A DNA stretch of 64,000 bases. It comes from Bacteroidales bacterium. Lineage in GTDB: Bacteria; Bacteroidota; Bacteroidia; Bacteroidales; VadinHA17. The stretch is from contig JAFGLJ010000042.1 of the NCBI GenBank assembly GCA_016928075.1, forward strand, positions 62,001 through 126,000, given 5' to 3'. The notes beneath the pieces are model-generated. The model made no database searches. It was not told where the DNA came from and was given only the letters and a program-made list of their open reading frames with translations. This document shows positions 44,883 to 54,812 of this stretch, piece by piece. A program made the position numbers and the translations under genes. Numbering within the stretch: position 1 is the first letter of the stretch; the number at the start of each line of letters is the position of its first letter.

Positions 44883-46151
44883 ATGAATGAGGAGCAGTTT
44901 ATGAAAGATTTACAGAGTATAAAACAAAGATTTGGTATTATTGGTAATTATGTTGGGTTAAACAGGGCAATTGATATAGCTGTACAGGTTGCCCCTACAG
45001 ATCTCTCTGTACTTATTTCAGGCGAAAGCGGAACAGGCAAGGAGATATTTCCACAGATAATACATCAGTACAGTAAGCGCAAACACGGGCAGTATATAGC
45101 TGTCAATTGCGGGGCGATACCCGAAGGGACTATTGATTCTGAATTATTCGGGCACGAAAAAGGCTCGTTCACGGGAGCAACCGATAGCCGCAAAGGTTAT
45201 TTTGAAGTCGCAAACGGAGGTACAATTTTCCTCGATGAAGTTGCCGAGCTGCCCTTATCAACCCAGGTAAGGCTGCTCAGGGTTCTTGAATCGGGTGAGT
45301 TTATAAGGGTAGGATCATCAAAAGTCCAAAAAACGGATGTAAGAGTTATAGCCGCAACAAACATTGATATACTGCAGGCTGTTAAGGCAGGTAAATTCAG
45401 GGAAGACCTGTTTTACCGCCTGAATACAGTACCCATAAAAATACCTCCACTCAAAGAAAGGGGGGATGATATATTATTGTTATTCAGGAAATTTGCAGTT
45501 GATTTTGCCGAGAAGTACCGTATGCCAGCAGTTAAACTTACTGAAGATGCCCGGATGATGCTGACATCATATTCATGGCCGGGCAATGTAAGGCAACTGA
45601 AAAATATTACCGAGCAGATATCAATTCTTGAAGGTTCAAGGGAAATAGATGCAGGGATGTTAAAAGCTTATCTGCCCGATTACGGTAGTATAAAGCTCCC
45701 TGCAGTAATACGTCGCGAAGCAGAAGGCACCTTCTCATCAGAGAGAGAAATATTGTATAAGATCCTCTTTGATATGAAGAATGATATGAATGATCTTAAA
45801 AAACTCGTTCTCGATATGTTACGTGAAGGAAACTCTGCAGTCCACATGGACGACCGGAATTCAGGCGTTATTCAGCGCTTGTATAGCGAAACAAGCCTGA
45901 GAAATGTACCCGGTGAGCATGTTGAAGGGGAGGAAAGCAGAGGTAAATTTTCAGCCGGTAAGCAGTCTGATGATATACAGGATACTGAAGAAATAGTAGA
46001 GGAGTCTCTTTCACTTGTGGATAAAGAGATAGAGTTAATTACCAAGGCACTGGAGAAGTATAACGGCAAAAGGAAGCTTGCAGCCGAAGAGCTTGGTATA
46101 TCAGAAAGAACCCTGTACAGAAAAATTAAGGAGTATGGTATCGATTTGTAG
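44883..46151 (+). CDS. Sigma-54-dependent transcriptional activator without sensor domain
   Basis: 422 residues: AAA+ domain at about 20-250 and Fis-type DNA-binding helix-turn-helix at about 380-420 (LAAEELGISERTLYRKIKEY). Walker A GESGTGKE (about 46), sigma-54 contact loop GSFTGA (about 95; consensus GAFTGA, Ala to Ser), Walker B GGTIFLDEVAEL (about 115), and the arginine region ATNIDILQAVKAGKFREDLF (about 160). There is no N-terminal receiver, GAF or PAS domain, so activity must be set by expression, oligomerisation or an unseen partner. In this phylum the gene is usually followed by lptE and secG, as here. The presence of the activator supports sigma-54 promoters in this genome. Confidence 0.94.
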   Translation: MNEEQFMKDLQSIKQRFGIIGNYVGLNRAIDIAVQVAPTDLSVLISGESGTGKEIFPQIIHQYSKRKHGQYIAVNCGAIPEGTIDSELFGHEKGSFTGATDSRKGYFEVANGGTIFLDEVAELPLSTQVRLLRVLESGEFIRVGSSKVQKTDVRVIAATNIDILQAVKAGKFREDLFYRLNTVPIKIPPLKERGDDILLLFRKFAVDFAEKYRMPAVKLTEDARMMLTSYSWPGNVRQLKNITEQISILEGSREIDAGMLKAYLPDYGSIKLPAVIRREAEGTFSSEREILYKILFDMKNDMNDLKKLVLDMLREGNSAVHMDDRNSGVIQRLYSETSLRNVPGEHVEGEESRGKFSAGKQSDDIQDTEEIVEESLSLVDKEIELITKALEKYNGKRKLAAEELGISERTLYRKIKEYGIDL

Positions 46152-46680
46152 ATATATTTATTCACAGTTATTCTTGAGTCCGGTTATTATCCCGGTCTTT
46201 GCTTTCCTTGCATTAGCAGATTCGGGATGTACTGTAAGTTATTCAATGAGTGGAGCCAGTATTTCTCCGGATGTCAAGACTATCAGTGTGGAATATTTCC
46301 AAAACAGGGCTAACCTGGTTCAACCCGGCCTGAGCCAGTATATTACCAATGAACTGATGGATAAATGCAGGGCCCAGACAAATCTGAACTTCGTCAATGA
46401 AGCAGGTGATGTGAGTTTTGAAGGGGAAATAACCGATTACAGGACTGAACCACTTACTGTTTCGGGAGATGCAAGAGCGGCCATGAACAGGTTTACCATT
46501 GCAGTAAGGGTTAAATTCATCAACGTAATTGAACCCGATTTCAGTTATGAACAAACTTTCACAAGGTATGAAGATTATGATAGTGCAAAGGAACTGAGCC
46601 AGGTTGAACAGGAATTGAGCGAGAAGATTGTAGAACAAATAGTGGAAGATATATTTAACAGGGCATTTGTGAACTGGTAA
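46135..46680 (+). CDS. lptE: LPS assembly lipoprotein LptE (Bacteroidota type)
   Basis: 181 residues. The start ATG 46135 lies 17 bases inside the sigma-54 activator gene (overlap in another frame), so the two are coupled. The N-terminal signal is long with a lipobox-like ADSGC (Cys32). The mature part holds ISVEYFQNRANLVQPGLSQY (about 47-66), FEGEITDYRTEPLTVSGDAR and FTIAVRVKFIN (about 100-135), matching LptE-family lipoproteins (formerly DUF4136-like), which plug the LptD barrel in LPS export. E. coli LptE is also near 190 residues. Confidence 0.85.
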   Translation: MVSICRYIYSQLFLSPVIIPVFAFLALADSGCTVSYSMSGASISPDVKTISVEYFQNRANLVQPGLSQYITNELMDKCRAQTNLNFVNEAGDVSFEGEITDYRTEPLTVSGDARAAMNRFTIAVRVKFINVIEPDFSYEQTFTRYEDYDSAKELSQVEQELSEKIVEQIVEDIFNRAFVNW

Positions 46681-46681
46681 A

Positions 46682-47602
46682 ATGAATAAGTCAGAGTTTA
46701 TAGATATTATAAAGAAACATAAAGTCTTGTCTGGTAATGAATATAATGATATTTCCAGAATAAGCATGAATTATCCTTATTTCCAGTGTGCCTATGTGTT
46801 AATGTTGAACTCTCTTTACAGGCAGGATGATATTGAATTCACGGATAAGTTAAAAGATGCAGCTATTTATATTGCTGACAGGGAAGTGCTTTATAACCTG
46901 CTTAATACTAAGGAATGGACACTAAACCAGACAGGGGAACAGGAGACGGAAAGCAGATTAAGCAATGAATCCATTGAACCTGATATCATTAAAGGGAAAG
47001 AAGAGAATAAGACACAGTATATTGAGAAGAACAAGGATGTAAGTGAAAAGTCAGATAAGCCATCAGGCATTTATGAGCCTGTCTCAGGGCGATCGCGTGA
47101 AGAATTAATACGTGAAATACAAACAAGGCTGAATGAAATAAGCGGTGAAAAGATACTGCAACTTGACGATTCGGCTGATGAGGACGATAAGCAGACCATT
47201 TCAGATGAGCCTGTTAGTGTTGATTATCAACTGCCTGAAGATAATAATTTACTTGACCTCGACCTGGAGAGCAGCGAATTATCCACGGGGGAACACGAAC
47301 CCAAGAAAGACAGGGCTGAATTCGTTCATGATGATGAGTTAGTTGATAGGTTCATCACTGCAAATCCCAAAATAGAACCCAGGCAAGACAGATGGGATTC
47401 TGAACAGGAAGATATTTCTGCAAGTAGCACCGAGGAATCACCCCACCTTGTTTCGGAAACCCTTGCAAATATTTACCTTTCCCAGGGATATTACTCAAAA
47501 GCAATAAGCATTTATGAACGATTAAGTTTGAAATATCCGGAAAAAAGTAGTTACTTTGCGACGCAAATTGAAAAGATAAAAGATATTCTTGCAAAAAACT
47601 GA
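46682..47602 (+). CDS. Acidic TPR-like protein between lptE and secG
   Basis: 306 residues without a signal peptide. The first 85 residues are helical (YPYFQCAYVLMLNSLYRQDD), the middle (about 85-240) is strongly acidic and low-complexity, so probably unstructured, and the end (about 258-306) holds a TPR-like helix pair (LVSETLANIYLSQGYYSKAI, SIYERLSLKYPEKSSYFATQ). This layout is a familiar unknown in Bacteroidota, always in the lptE-secG neighbourhood. One base separates it from lptE and 5 from secG. Function unknown. Confidence 0.8.
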   Translation: MNKSEFIDIIKKHKVLSGNEYNDISRISMNYPYFQCAYVLMLNSLYRQDDIEFTDKLKDAAIYIADREVLYNLLNTKEWTLNQTGEQETESRLSNESIEPDIIKGKEENKTQYIEKNKDVSEKSDKPSGIYEPVSGRSREELIREIQTRLNEISGEKILQLDDSADEDDKQTISDEPVSVDYQLPEDNNLLDLDLESSELSTGEHEPKKDRAEFVHDDELVDRFITANPKIEPRQDRWDSEQEDISASSTEESPHLVSETLANIYLSQGYYSKAISIYERLSLKYPEKSSYFATQIEKIKDILAKN

Positions 47603-47607
47603 AGCAA

Positions 47608-47958
47608 ATGGGAATATATGTATTTATTTCAGTAATAGTAATCATAGCATGTGTTCTGCAGGTGATGGTAGTACTTGTGCAAAATTCAAAGGGTGGAGGA
47701 CTGGCTGCTAATTTCACATCAACAGGTCAGTCAATGGGAGTAAGAAAGACAGCTGATTTTCTTGAAAAAGCTACCTGGACCCTCGCAGGAGTAATACTTG
47801 TACTGAGTATTGCTTCTACAGCAGCAATACCTCATGGTGTTGAAGAAGAATCATCGAGAATACAGGACCAGATAGAGAATGCTGTCGATCCTACTGCTAT
47901 ACCAAACCTGCCTACTGCTATACCCGACCAGGGAGGTGATAACCAGGAGGGAGAATAA
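47608..47958 (+). CDS. secG: Preprotein translocase subunit SecG
   Basis: Component of the SecYEG channel, 116 residues, two TM helices (about 3-22 and 52-72). Signature VVLVQNSKGGGLAANFTSTG (about 22-41) and the following RKTADFLEKATWTLAG are typical SecG sequences. The C-terminal tail is acidic and longer than in E. coli. It ends the activator-lptE-TPR-secG unit and is followed by a strong terminator. Confidence 0.94.
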   Translation: MGIYVFISVIVIIACVLQVMVVLVQNSKGGGLAANFTSTGQSMGVRKTADFLEKATWTLAGVILVLSIASTAAIPHGVEEESSRIQDQIENAVDPTAIPNLPTAIPDQGGDNQEGE

Positions 47959-47980
47959 AAGATAAAAATATAAGTCATGG

Positions 47981-48015
47981 AAATGTCAGTTTGTCATCAG
48001 ACTGACATTTTTTTT
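47981..48015 (+). terminator. Intrinsic terminator after secG
   Basis: Perfect 10-base stem AAATGTCAGT/ACTGACATTT (47981-47990 and 48001-48010), 10-base loop, and a T-run extending to 48015. Confidence 0.85.
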
Positions 48016-48059
48016 GCAATTATGACGCACAGAACAAAATAAACTGCCAAAAAAATCAT

Positions 48060-48077
48060 TTGGCACAAATTCTGTAA
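48060..48077 (+). promoter_or_regulatory. Sigma-54-like promoter of groES-groEL
   Basis: TTGGCAC-N5-CTGTA; the GG (48062-48063) and the -12-like GT (48074-48075) have the 10-base spacing of sigma-54 sites, but the -12 C is T. A start near 48087 would give a leader of about 39 bases. A TATATTG at 48097-48103 could be a housekeeping alternative. Confidence 0.4.
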
Positions 48078-48125
48078 AATGAGGATGTCGGTAAAATATA
48101 TTGTCTAACTAATCGAGTAAATAAA

Positions 48126-48404
48126 ATGGCAAAATTAAAAGGTAAAATATTAGCTGGTAAAGTGCTTGTTAAACCTCATGAAGCAGAGGAAAAAACTGCT
48201 AGTGGCATCATTATCCCTGACAGCGCAAAGGAAAAACCACAACAAGGGACCATAGCACTGGTTGGTGCAGCAAAAAAAGACGAGGAAATGGAGGTAAAAG
48301 CCGGAGATGTGGTATTATACGGTAAATATGCCGGACAGGAGCTCAATATTGACGGTGAAGATTACCTGCTGATGTCACAGAGTGATATTCTATACATTGT
48401 ATAA
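48126..48404 (+). CDS. groES: Co-chaperonin GroES
   Basis: Lid of the GroEL folding chamber, 92 residues, forming a seven-fold ring. Landmarks: [20 protein letters not shown] and [20 protein letters not shown] (about 6-45), the latter being the mobile loop that contacts GroEL, and [20 protein letters not shown] (about 60-79). It is followed 24 bases later by groEL, the universal arrangement. Confidence 0.97.
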   Translation: MAKLKGKILAGKVLVKPHEAEEKTASGIIIPDSAKEKPQQGTIALVGAAKKDEEMEVKAGDVVLYGKYAGQELNIDGEDYLLMSQSDILYIV

Positions 48405-48413
48405 ACGTAATAA

Positions 48414-50063
<1,650 letters not shown>

Positions 50064-50065
50064 TA

Positions 50066-50171
50066 CGCGAATTGTCGCGAATTTGAACGAATTAACGCTG
50101 ATTAGAGTAAAGAAGCCGGGGTATTACACCGGCTTCTTTGTTTCTAAATCCATTCTCAACCCATTCTCAAG
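50066..50171. repeat. Word-like tandem repeats on both sides of the groEL terminator
   Basis: Left set at 50066-50105: CGCGAATTGT, CGCGAATTTGAA, CGAATTAA, CGCTGATTAG, degenerate units of 8-12 bases. Right set at 50150-50171: CCATTCTCAAC and CCATTCTCAAG. The right word (ATTCTCAAC) is the reverse complement of the GTTGAGAAT words at 34780-34801, so the same motif recurs 15 kb away. Confidence 0.6.
50109..50146 (+). terminator. Intrinsic terminator after groEL
   Basis: Perfect 11-base stem AAAGAAGCCGG/CCGGCTTCTTT (50109-50119 and 50129-50139) with a 9-base loop, followed by GTTTCT. Confidence 0.85.
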
Positions 50172-50180
50172 TAATAATTA

Positions 50181-50188
50181 TATATTTG
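50181..50188 (+). promoter_or_regulatory. Probable -7 element of lepA
   Basis: TATATTTG fits TAnnTTTG exactly; the start would be near 50195, 21 bases before the chosen lepA start. The -33 box is not recognisable. Confidence 0.5.
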
Positions 50189-50215
50189 CGCTTAATCTGA
50201 GGTATGATATCGGCA

Positions 50216-52003
50216 ATGGAAAACATTCGCAATTTTTGTATAATAGCTCATATTGATCATGGTAAAAGTACTCTTGCCGACAGGCTGCTTGAGAAGACCG
50301 ATACACTGAGTGAGCGTGACAGGAAAGACCAGGTACTGGATAGTATGGATCTTGAGAGGGAGAGGGGTATTACTATCAAGAGTCATGCTATACAGATGAG
50401 GTACCTCTGCCGGGGCACTGAATATACACTGAACCTTATTGACACTCCGGGGCATGTTGATTTTTCATATGAGGTATCAAGATCAATAGCGGCATGTGAA
50501 GGAGCGCTGCTTGTTGTTGATGCCACCCAGGGAATACAGGCACAGACAATATCAAATCTTTATATGGCAATTGATCATAATCTTGAGGTAATTCCTGTAC
50601 TGAATAAAATGGATATGGCAAGTGCAATGCCCGAGGAAGTGAAGGATCAGATTGTTGATCTGATTGGATGCGACAGGGACGATATAATAGAAGCAAGCGC
50701 AAAAACAGGCATGGGCGTTGATTTGATACTGGAAAGAATAGTAAGTTCAATACCTCCTTCGCAAGGAGATCCGGATGCACCATTGCAGGCTCTTATCTTT
50801 GATTCGGTATTTAATTCATTCAGGGGCATAATAGCTTACTTTAAAATAGTAAACGGGACTCTCAGAACGGGAGACAGGGTTAAGTTTTTTAATACCGGTA
50901 AACAGTATGATGCCGATGAAATAGGTGTACTGAAGATAAGGCAGGAACCCAGGGAGTCGCTTGGTGCCGGCAATGTTGGATATATTATTTCAGGTATCAA
51001 GGAATCCAGGGAGGTAAAGGTTGGAGATACCATAACCCATCTTGACAGGCCCTGTGATAAGGGTATTGAAGGATTCGAAAATGTAAAGCCAATGGTTTTT
51101 GCAGGGATGTATCCCATTGTTGCCGATGATTACGAAGATCTGCGTTCCTCAATTGAAAAACTGCAATTGAATGATGCATCACTGTCATTCATTCCTGAAT
51201 CATCAGCAGCCCTTGGTTTTGGATTCAGATGCGGATTTCTGGGACTGCTGCATATGGAGATCATCCAGGAAAGACTCGACAGGGAATTTGATATGGAAGT
51301 TATTACCACTGTTCCCAACGTTTCTTACAATGTCTATACAACTTCAGGTGATATGATTGAAGTGCATAATCCATCAGGATTGCCTGCCGTTACAAATATC
51401 GACAGGATTGAAGAGCCATATATTATGGCTCAGATTATAACAAAGTCAGAATACGTTGGTAATATAATGACCTTATGCATAGATAAAAGGGGCACTTTTA
51501 AGAACCAGGTTTACCTGACAAGCGACAGGGTTGAGATTACATTCGAACTGCCACTTGCTGAAATAGTGTTCGATTTTTATGATAAGCTTAAAAGCCTTTC
51601 AAGGGGATATGCTTCTTTCGATTATCATTATTCATCGCATAAGAAAGCCGACCTGGTAAGACTTGATATCCTGCTTAACGGTGAGATGGTTGATGCTCTT
51701 TCAACGTTAATCTTCAGGGGGCATTCCTATGATTTTGGCAGGAGAATGTGTGTTAAGCTAAAAGAATTGATCCCAAGGCAACAATTTGACATAGCAATAC
51801 AGGCAGCCATAGGAGCAAAAATTATTGCCCGTGAAACTGTTAAGGCTGTCAGAAAAGATGTTACGGCAAAATGTTACGGCGGTGACATTACCAGGAAAAG
51901 AAAATTGCTTGAGAAGCAGAAGAAAGGAAAGAAACGGATGAGGCAGGTTGGTAATGTTGAAGTTCCACAACAGGCATTCCTTGCAGTATTAAAAATGGAT
52001 TGA
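50216..52003 (+). CDS. lepA: Elongation factor 4 (LepA)
   Basis: Ribosome-associated translational GTPase that back-translocates or helps subunit biogenesis. 595 residues from ATG 50216, which gives [20 protein letters not shown]; an in-frame ATG four codons earlier (50204) is possible. G1 HIDHGKST (about 12-19), G2 region [15 protein letters not shown] (about 48-62), G3 [12 protein letters not shown] (about 79-90), G4 NKMD (about 133), G5 SAKTG (about 161). LepA-specific C-terminal domain: [20 protein letters not shown] (about 503) and [20 protein letters not shown] (about 548), the positively charged tail. Confidence 0.97.
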   Translation: MENIRNFCIIAHIDHGKSTLADRLLEKTDTLSERDRKDQVLDSMDLERERGITIKSHAIQMRYLCRGTEYTLNLIDTPGHVDFSYEVSRSIAACEGALLVVDATQGIQAQTISNLYMAIDHNLEVIPVLNKMDMASAMPEEVKDQIVDLIGCDRDDIIEASAKTGMGVDLILERIVSSIPPSQGDPDAPLQALIFDSVFNSFRGIIAYFKIVNGTLRTGDRVKFFNTGKQYDADEIGVLKIRQEPRESLGAGNVGYIISGIKESREVKVGDTITHLDRPCDKGIEGFENVKPMVFAGMYPIVADDYEDLRSSIEKLQLNDASLSFIPESSAALGFGFRCGFLGLLHMEIIQERLDREFDMEVITTVPNVSYNVYTTSGDMIEVHNPSGLPAVTNIDRIEEPYIMAQIITKSEYVGNIMTLCIDKRGTFKNQVYLTSDRVEITFELPLAEIVFDFYDKLKSLSRGYASFDYHYSSHKKADLVRLDILLNGEMVDALSTLIFRGHSYDFGRRMCVKLKELIPRQQFDIAIQAAIGAKIIARETVKAVRKDVTAKCYGGDITRKRKLLEKQKKGKKRMRQVGNVEVPQQAFLAVLKMD

Positions 52004-52103
52004 GAAGCTTTTTGTTTTATAAAAAAGATGCTATTTTCGAAAAGTTATAATATGTTAAGATATTTACAAGTATACCTTAACCCTCAAATCTAACCTGGGC
52101 GAT

Positions 52104-52134
52104 ACCCCTTTTGTATTGATCAAAAGGGGTTTTT
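52104..52134 (+). terminator. Intrinsic terminator of lepA
   Basis: Perfect 10-base stem ACCCCTTTTG/CAAAAGGGGT (52104-52113 and 52121-52130), 7-base loop, and TTTT directly after. It overlaps the end of the convergent response regulator gene by two bases. Confidence 0.85.
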
Positions 52135-52813
52135 AATCGCATAGCAGTTTGTATCCCTTGCCATGAACATTGAGTATGGTAACTGATGGATCAGTTTTAA
52201 GGTATTTCCTCAGTTTGGTAATATATACATCCATACTGCGCGCATTGAAATAATTATCATCAATCCATATGGTCCGTAATGCATAATTCCTTTCCAGTAC
52301 TTCGTTTTTGTTCTTGCAGAGGAGCTTAAGTAATTCTGATTCCTTTGTTGTTAATTTATGCGAATCTTTGCCAGACTCGAGAATTTGTGTAAGAGGATAG
52401 AAGGTAAATTTTCCAAATTTATATTCGTCGGCGTCCTCCTCCTTATGCGATTTTGTTCTCCTGAGTATCGCTTCGATTCTGTATATCAGTTCTTCCATCG
52501 AGAATGGTTTGGTGATATAGTCATCAGCACCTGCCGCAAATCCCTCAATCTTATCTTTCTCCAGTGATTTTGCTGTAAGAAAAATAACCGGTATGTCTTT
52601 TTCTATCTTTCTAATCTTCTTTGCCAGGCTTATTCCGTCAATTTCAGGCAGCATGATATCGAGCAGGCAGAGATCAAAAGCCTCTGTTCTGAAAGTGTCC
52701 AGCGCCTTCTGACCACCCGCCAGATGAACAACCTTATAGCCTTTTGCTTTTAGATAATCAGTAAGTAATGTTCCGAGGTTACTGTCATCTTCAGCCAGTA
52801 ATATTTTTGTCAT
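52133..52813 (-). CDS. OmpR-family response regulator
   Basis: 226 residues. Receiver domain (about 1-120): acidic pair Asp9/Asp10, phosphorylatable Asp52 in LCLLDIMLPEIDG, conserved Thr/Lys in VIFLTAKSLEKDK (Lys about 102), and DDYITKPFSMEEL. Winged-helix DNA-binding domain (about 130-226): TTKESELLKLLCKNKNEVLE and DVYITKLRKYLKTDPSVTIL, ending in NVHGKGYKLL. It is 2 bases from the histidine kinase gene, the usual two-component pair. It resembles RprY of Bacteroides in general sequence style, but the symbol is not certain. Confidence 0.93.
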   Translation of the reverse strand: MTKILLAEDDSNLGTLLTDYLKAKGYKVVHLAGGQKALDTFRTEAFDLCLLDIMLPEIDGISLAKKIRKIEKDIPVIFLTAKSLEKDKIEGFAAGADDYITKPFSMEELIYRIEAILRRTKSHKEEDADEYKFGKFTFYPLTQILESGKDSHKLTTKESELLKLLCKNKNEVLERNYALRTIWIDDNYFNARSMDVYITKLRKYLKTDPSVTILNVHGKGYKLLCD

Positions 52814-52815
52814 AA

Positions 52816-54363
52816 TCAGTTATTTTTTGGAAGACTGATACTAAAGTGTGTCCCTTTATTTATTTGACTATGAACATCGATAGTACCGTTATGTTCGTCT
52901 ACTATTTTCTTAACGTAACTCAGTCCCAGTCCGAATCCTTTAACATTATGAACATTCCCTGTAGGAACCCTGTAAAACTTGTCGAAGATCCTCTTTATAT
53001 CATCCTTCTTAATACCAATGCCTTTATCCGATACTGAAACAGTAAGCTGCTTATCGTCATCAGTAGTCCTGATTGTTATATAAGGAGAGCCGTTAGAATA
53101 CTTAATTGCATTATCAAGGAGGTTGGAAATCATATTAAATATATGTGCTTCATCAATATTCAGATCGGGATCTTTTGCATTAAGATCCTTTATCAATTTA
53201 CCATCGGTGTCGGATATCTGTAGCTTGAAGTTGTCAATAGCACTGTTTATGATGCGGTGAATATCAGTTTTGACAAGATTCAGTTCCAATGTACCCAGGT
53301 CAAAAGCCGAAGCCTGGAGTACTTTTTCAACCTGATATTTCAGCCTTATTGACTCGTCATTTAGTATTTTTGATATTTTATCAAGACTCTTCTTATTATG
53401 CGAAATACTATTGTCACCTATCATCTGTGAGGCGAGTGAAATTGTGGAGATAGGTGTCTTTAATTCATGAGTCATATTATTAATGAAGTCGTTACGAATT
53501 TCTGATATCCTTTTCTGCCTCAGTATAATCAGGATGTTACTGACTGAAAAAACAATCAGGAAGAGGGTTACAATAATCGAAGATACGCCCATGAATCCGA
53601 TCTGTTTGAATAGATAATTTTTCTCCCTGGGGAAATAAAGATAGATCATATTCTGTCCCGGGACAGGGTCGTTTGGGAATAGCTGCCTGATATATTTGTT
53701 GGCATCAGATCCCATATCAAATCCATCACTGCTATATACAGGGTTACCTGCTGAGATTATAGCAAATTCATAATCAAGTGATATTCCAAGTCTTCTGAGG
53801 GTTTGATCAATATGGTTATTGATCATTTCAGGATTTACTCGTTCAGCAAGCTCAGGTGTTTCGGATATAATTTTACCCATTATACTCTCAAGCAAAATTG
53901 TTTTGTTCGTTATCCTGTCAGTAATCCCTGCCCTCAGGCTCTGAGTCGATAACTCGGGTATTTCTTCTTCAGGGTAGAAGAACTCATCATCAGAGTAAAA
54001 AAGTATTTTCTGCCCTTCCCTGCTTATCGTAAGTGAGGCAATGACGTCATCCTGCCCTTTCAGCAGGGGTATGTTGGATTCTGACTGGTAACCGCGCAAC
54101 TGACGTTCAAGAACTGACCGGGAAGGTACAATGGCCACTACAGAGTCGGCCATGGGCAAGTCGATCTCTTCTATTATTCTCTCTATTGTTTCCTGTTGTT
54201 CCAGGTCAAGAACAACAGCTTTGAGTGCATTGTTAACATATACACGGAACTGCTGGTTTTTTGCCTCGATTGCATTATTGATCCAGTAAATCTGTATAAT
54301 TATCAGGCCGGATAAGACAATCGAAATAATTACAGCAAGTGTTATGATAATTTTTTTTTTCAT
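52816..54363 (-). CDS. Sensor histidine kinase
   Basis: 515 residues, partner of the response regulator 2 bases downstream. TM1 at about 5-27 and TM2 at about 255-280 frame a periplasmic sensor domain of about 225 residues with no motif I know. H-box NNMTHELKTPISTISLASQM (about 294-313, His about 299), N-box HIFNMISNLLDNAIKY (about 400-416), G1 DKGIGIKKDDIKRIFDKFYR (about 447-466) and G2 GFGLGLSYVKKIV (about 476). RprX of Bacteroides is similar in plan. A full -7 TATTTTTG lies 55 bases upstream. Confidence 0.92.
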   Translation of the reverse strand: MKKKIIITLAVIISIVLSGLIIIQIYWINNAIEAKNQQFRVYVNNALKAVVLDLEQQETIERIIEEIDLPMADSVVAIVPSRSVLERQLRGYQSESNIPLLKGQDDVIASLTISREGQKILFYSDDEFFYPEEEIPELSTQSLRAGITDRITNKTILLESIMGKIISETPELAERVNPEMINNHIDQTLRRLGISLDYEFAIISAGNPVYSSDGFDMGSDANKYIRQLFPNDPVPGQNMIYLYFPREKNYLFKQIGFMGVSSIIVTLFLIVFSVSNILIILRQKRISEIRNDFINNMTHELKTPISTISLASQMIGDNSISHNKKSLDKISKILNDESIRLKYQVEKVLQASAFDLGTLELNLVKTDIHRIINSAIDNFKLQISDTDGKLIKDLNAKDPDLNIDEAHIFNMISNLLDNAIKYSNGSPYITIRTTDDDKQLTVSVSDKGIGIKKDDIKRIFDKFYRVPTGNVHNVKGFGLGLSYVKKIVDEHNGTIDVHSQINKGTHFSISLPKNN

Positions 54364-54417
54364 CTTTTACTTTGATACCCTCCTGTCATCCTGTGTAATT
54401 ATCCTGCTTCTATTATA

Positions 54418-54425
54418 CAAAAATA
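54418..54425 (-). promoter_or_regulatory. Probable -7 element of the histidine kinase operon
   Basis: TATTTTTG on the minus strand fits TAnnTTTG exactly; the start would be near 54411, 48 bases before the kinase start codon. No TTTG at -33. Confidence 0.45.
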
Positions 54426-54581
54426 TTTCATACAATTAACATTAAGAGCTTTTTAACTTAATTTAACTTCATTTTAAGATTATAAGCGTATATTCTTCAG
54501 GCTAATGGTACAACTTTTGTTAAATATATTATCAAAATGCTCTTTGAAAGATGATATCCAGAAAAATGCACAGAAATAAAA

Positions 54582-54598
54582 TTGGCATGATGTTTGTG
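54582..54598 (+). promoter_or_regulatory. Sigma-54-like promoter of the candidate small RNA
   Basis: TTGGCAT-N5-TTGTG: GG at 54584-54585 and GT at 54596-54597 with 10 bases between, as in sigma-54 sites (TTGGCAC-N5-TTGCW); the final C of GC is T. Start expected near 54608. Confidence 0.45.
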
Positions 54599-54607
54599 AT
54601 TAATTTA

Positions 54608-54779
54608 ATGAGGTTTTTTTCATAGGTTAGATTAGTTAGTTTTTGGGTTAACAGGAAATGGGAGGTGAGCCATCACCTCCTTATTTAACCAGAGGTACAC
54701 TTTTCATAACTTAGGTTTTAGGTTTTAGGGTTAGTTAAGAATGAGCGGATAAATAATTATTCGCTCATTTTTCTTTTAG
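54608..54779 (+). ncRNA. Candidate small RNA with an SD/anti-SD hairpin
   Basis: No annotated gene covers this. A sigma-54-like promoter precedes it, an intrinsic terminator ends it, and no plus-strand gene follows, so the transcript would be free-standing, about 170 bases. Its central hairpin is GGAGGTGA-GCCA-TCACCTCC (54661-54680): the 5' arm equals a full Shine-Dalgarno sequence and the 3' arm, continued by TTA, contains CACCTCCTT, the anti-SD core of 16S rRNA. It could bind ribosomes or SD-bearing mRNAs, or regulate a short ORF (18 codons from 54658). All functional statements are inference. Confidence 0.4.
54740..54779 (+). terminator. Strong plus-strand intrinsic terminator
   Basis: A 13-base stem, AATGAGCGGATAA paired with TTATTCGCTCATT (54740-54752 and 54757-54769, one G-T pair), a 4-base loop, then TTTCTTTT. 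On the minus strand it lacks a T-run, so it serves a plus-strand transcript. Confidence 0.75.
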
Positions 54780-54812
54780 TTCCTGAAGAGGTTAAGCCTT
54801 AGAGTTTCTATT

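Larger units (their letters stand above)
54364..54812. other. 449-base gap with a candidate small RNA on the plus strand
   Basis: It lies between the minus-strand kinase gene and the minus-strand IPExxxVDY gene. It contains, from left, the kinase promoter, a TTGGCAT-N5-TTGTG element (54582-54598), a perfect SD/anti-SD hairpin (54661-54680), a word-like stretch GGTTTTAGGTTTTAGGG (54714-54730) and a plus-strand terminator (54740-54779). A frame of 18 codons (MGGEPSPPYLTRGTLFIT) covers the hairpin. Confidence 0.6.

Noticed and set aside
54658..54714. 18-codon frame (MGGEPSPPYLTRGTLFIT) as a leader peptide with attenuator
   Set aside because: The terminator follows, but no plus-strand gene lies downstream to be regulated, and the frame shows no codon run. 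I keep it only as a possible small peptide of the RNA.
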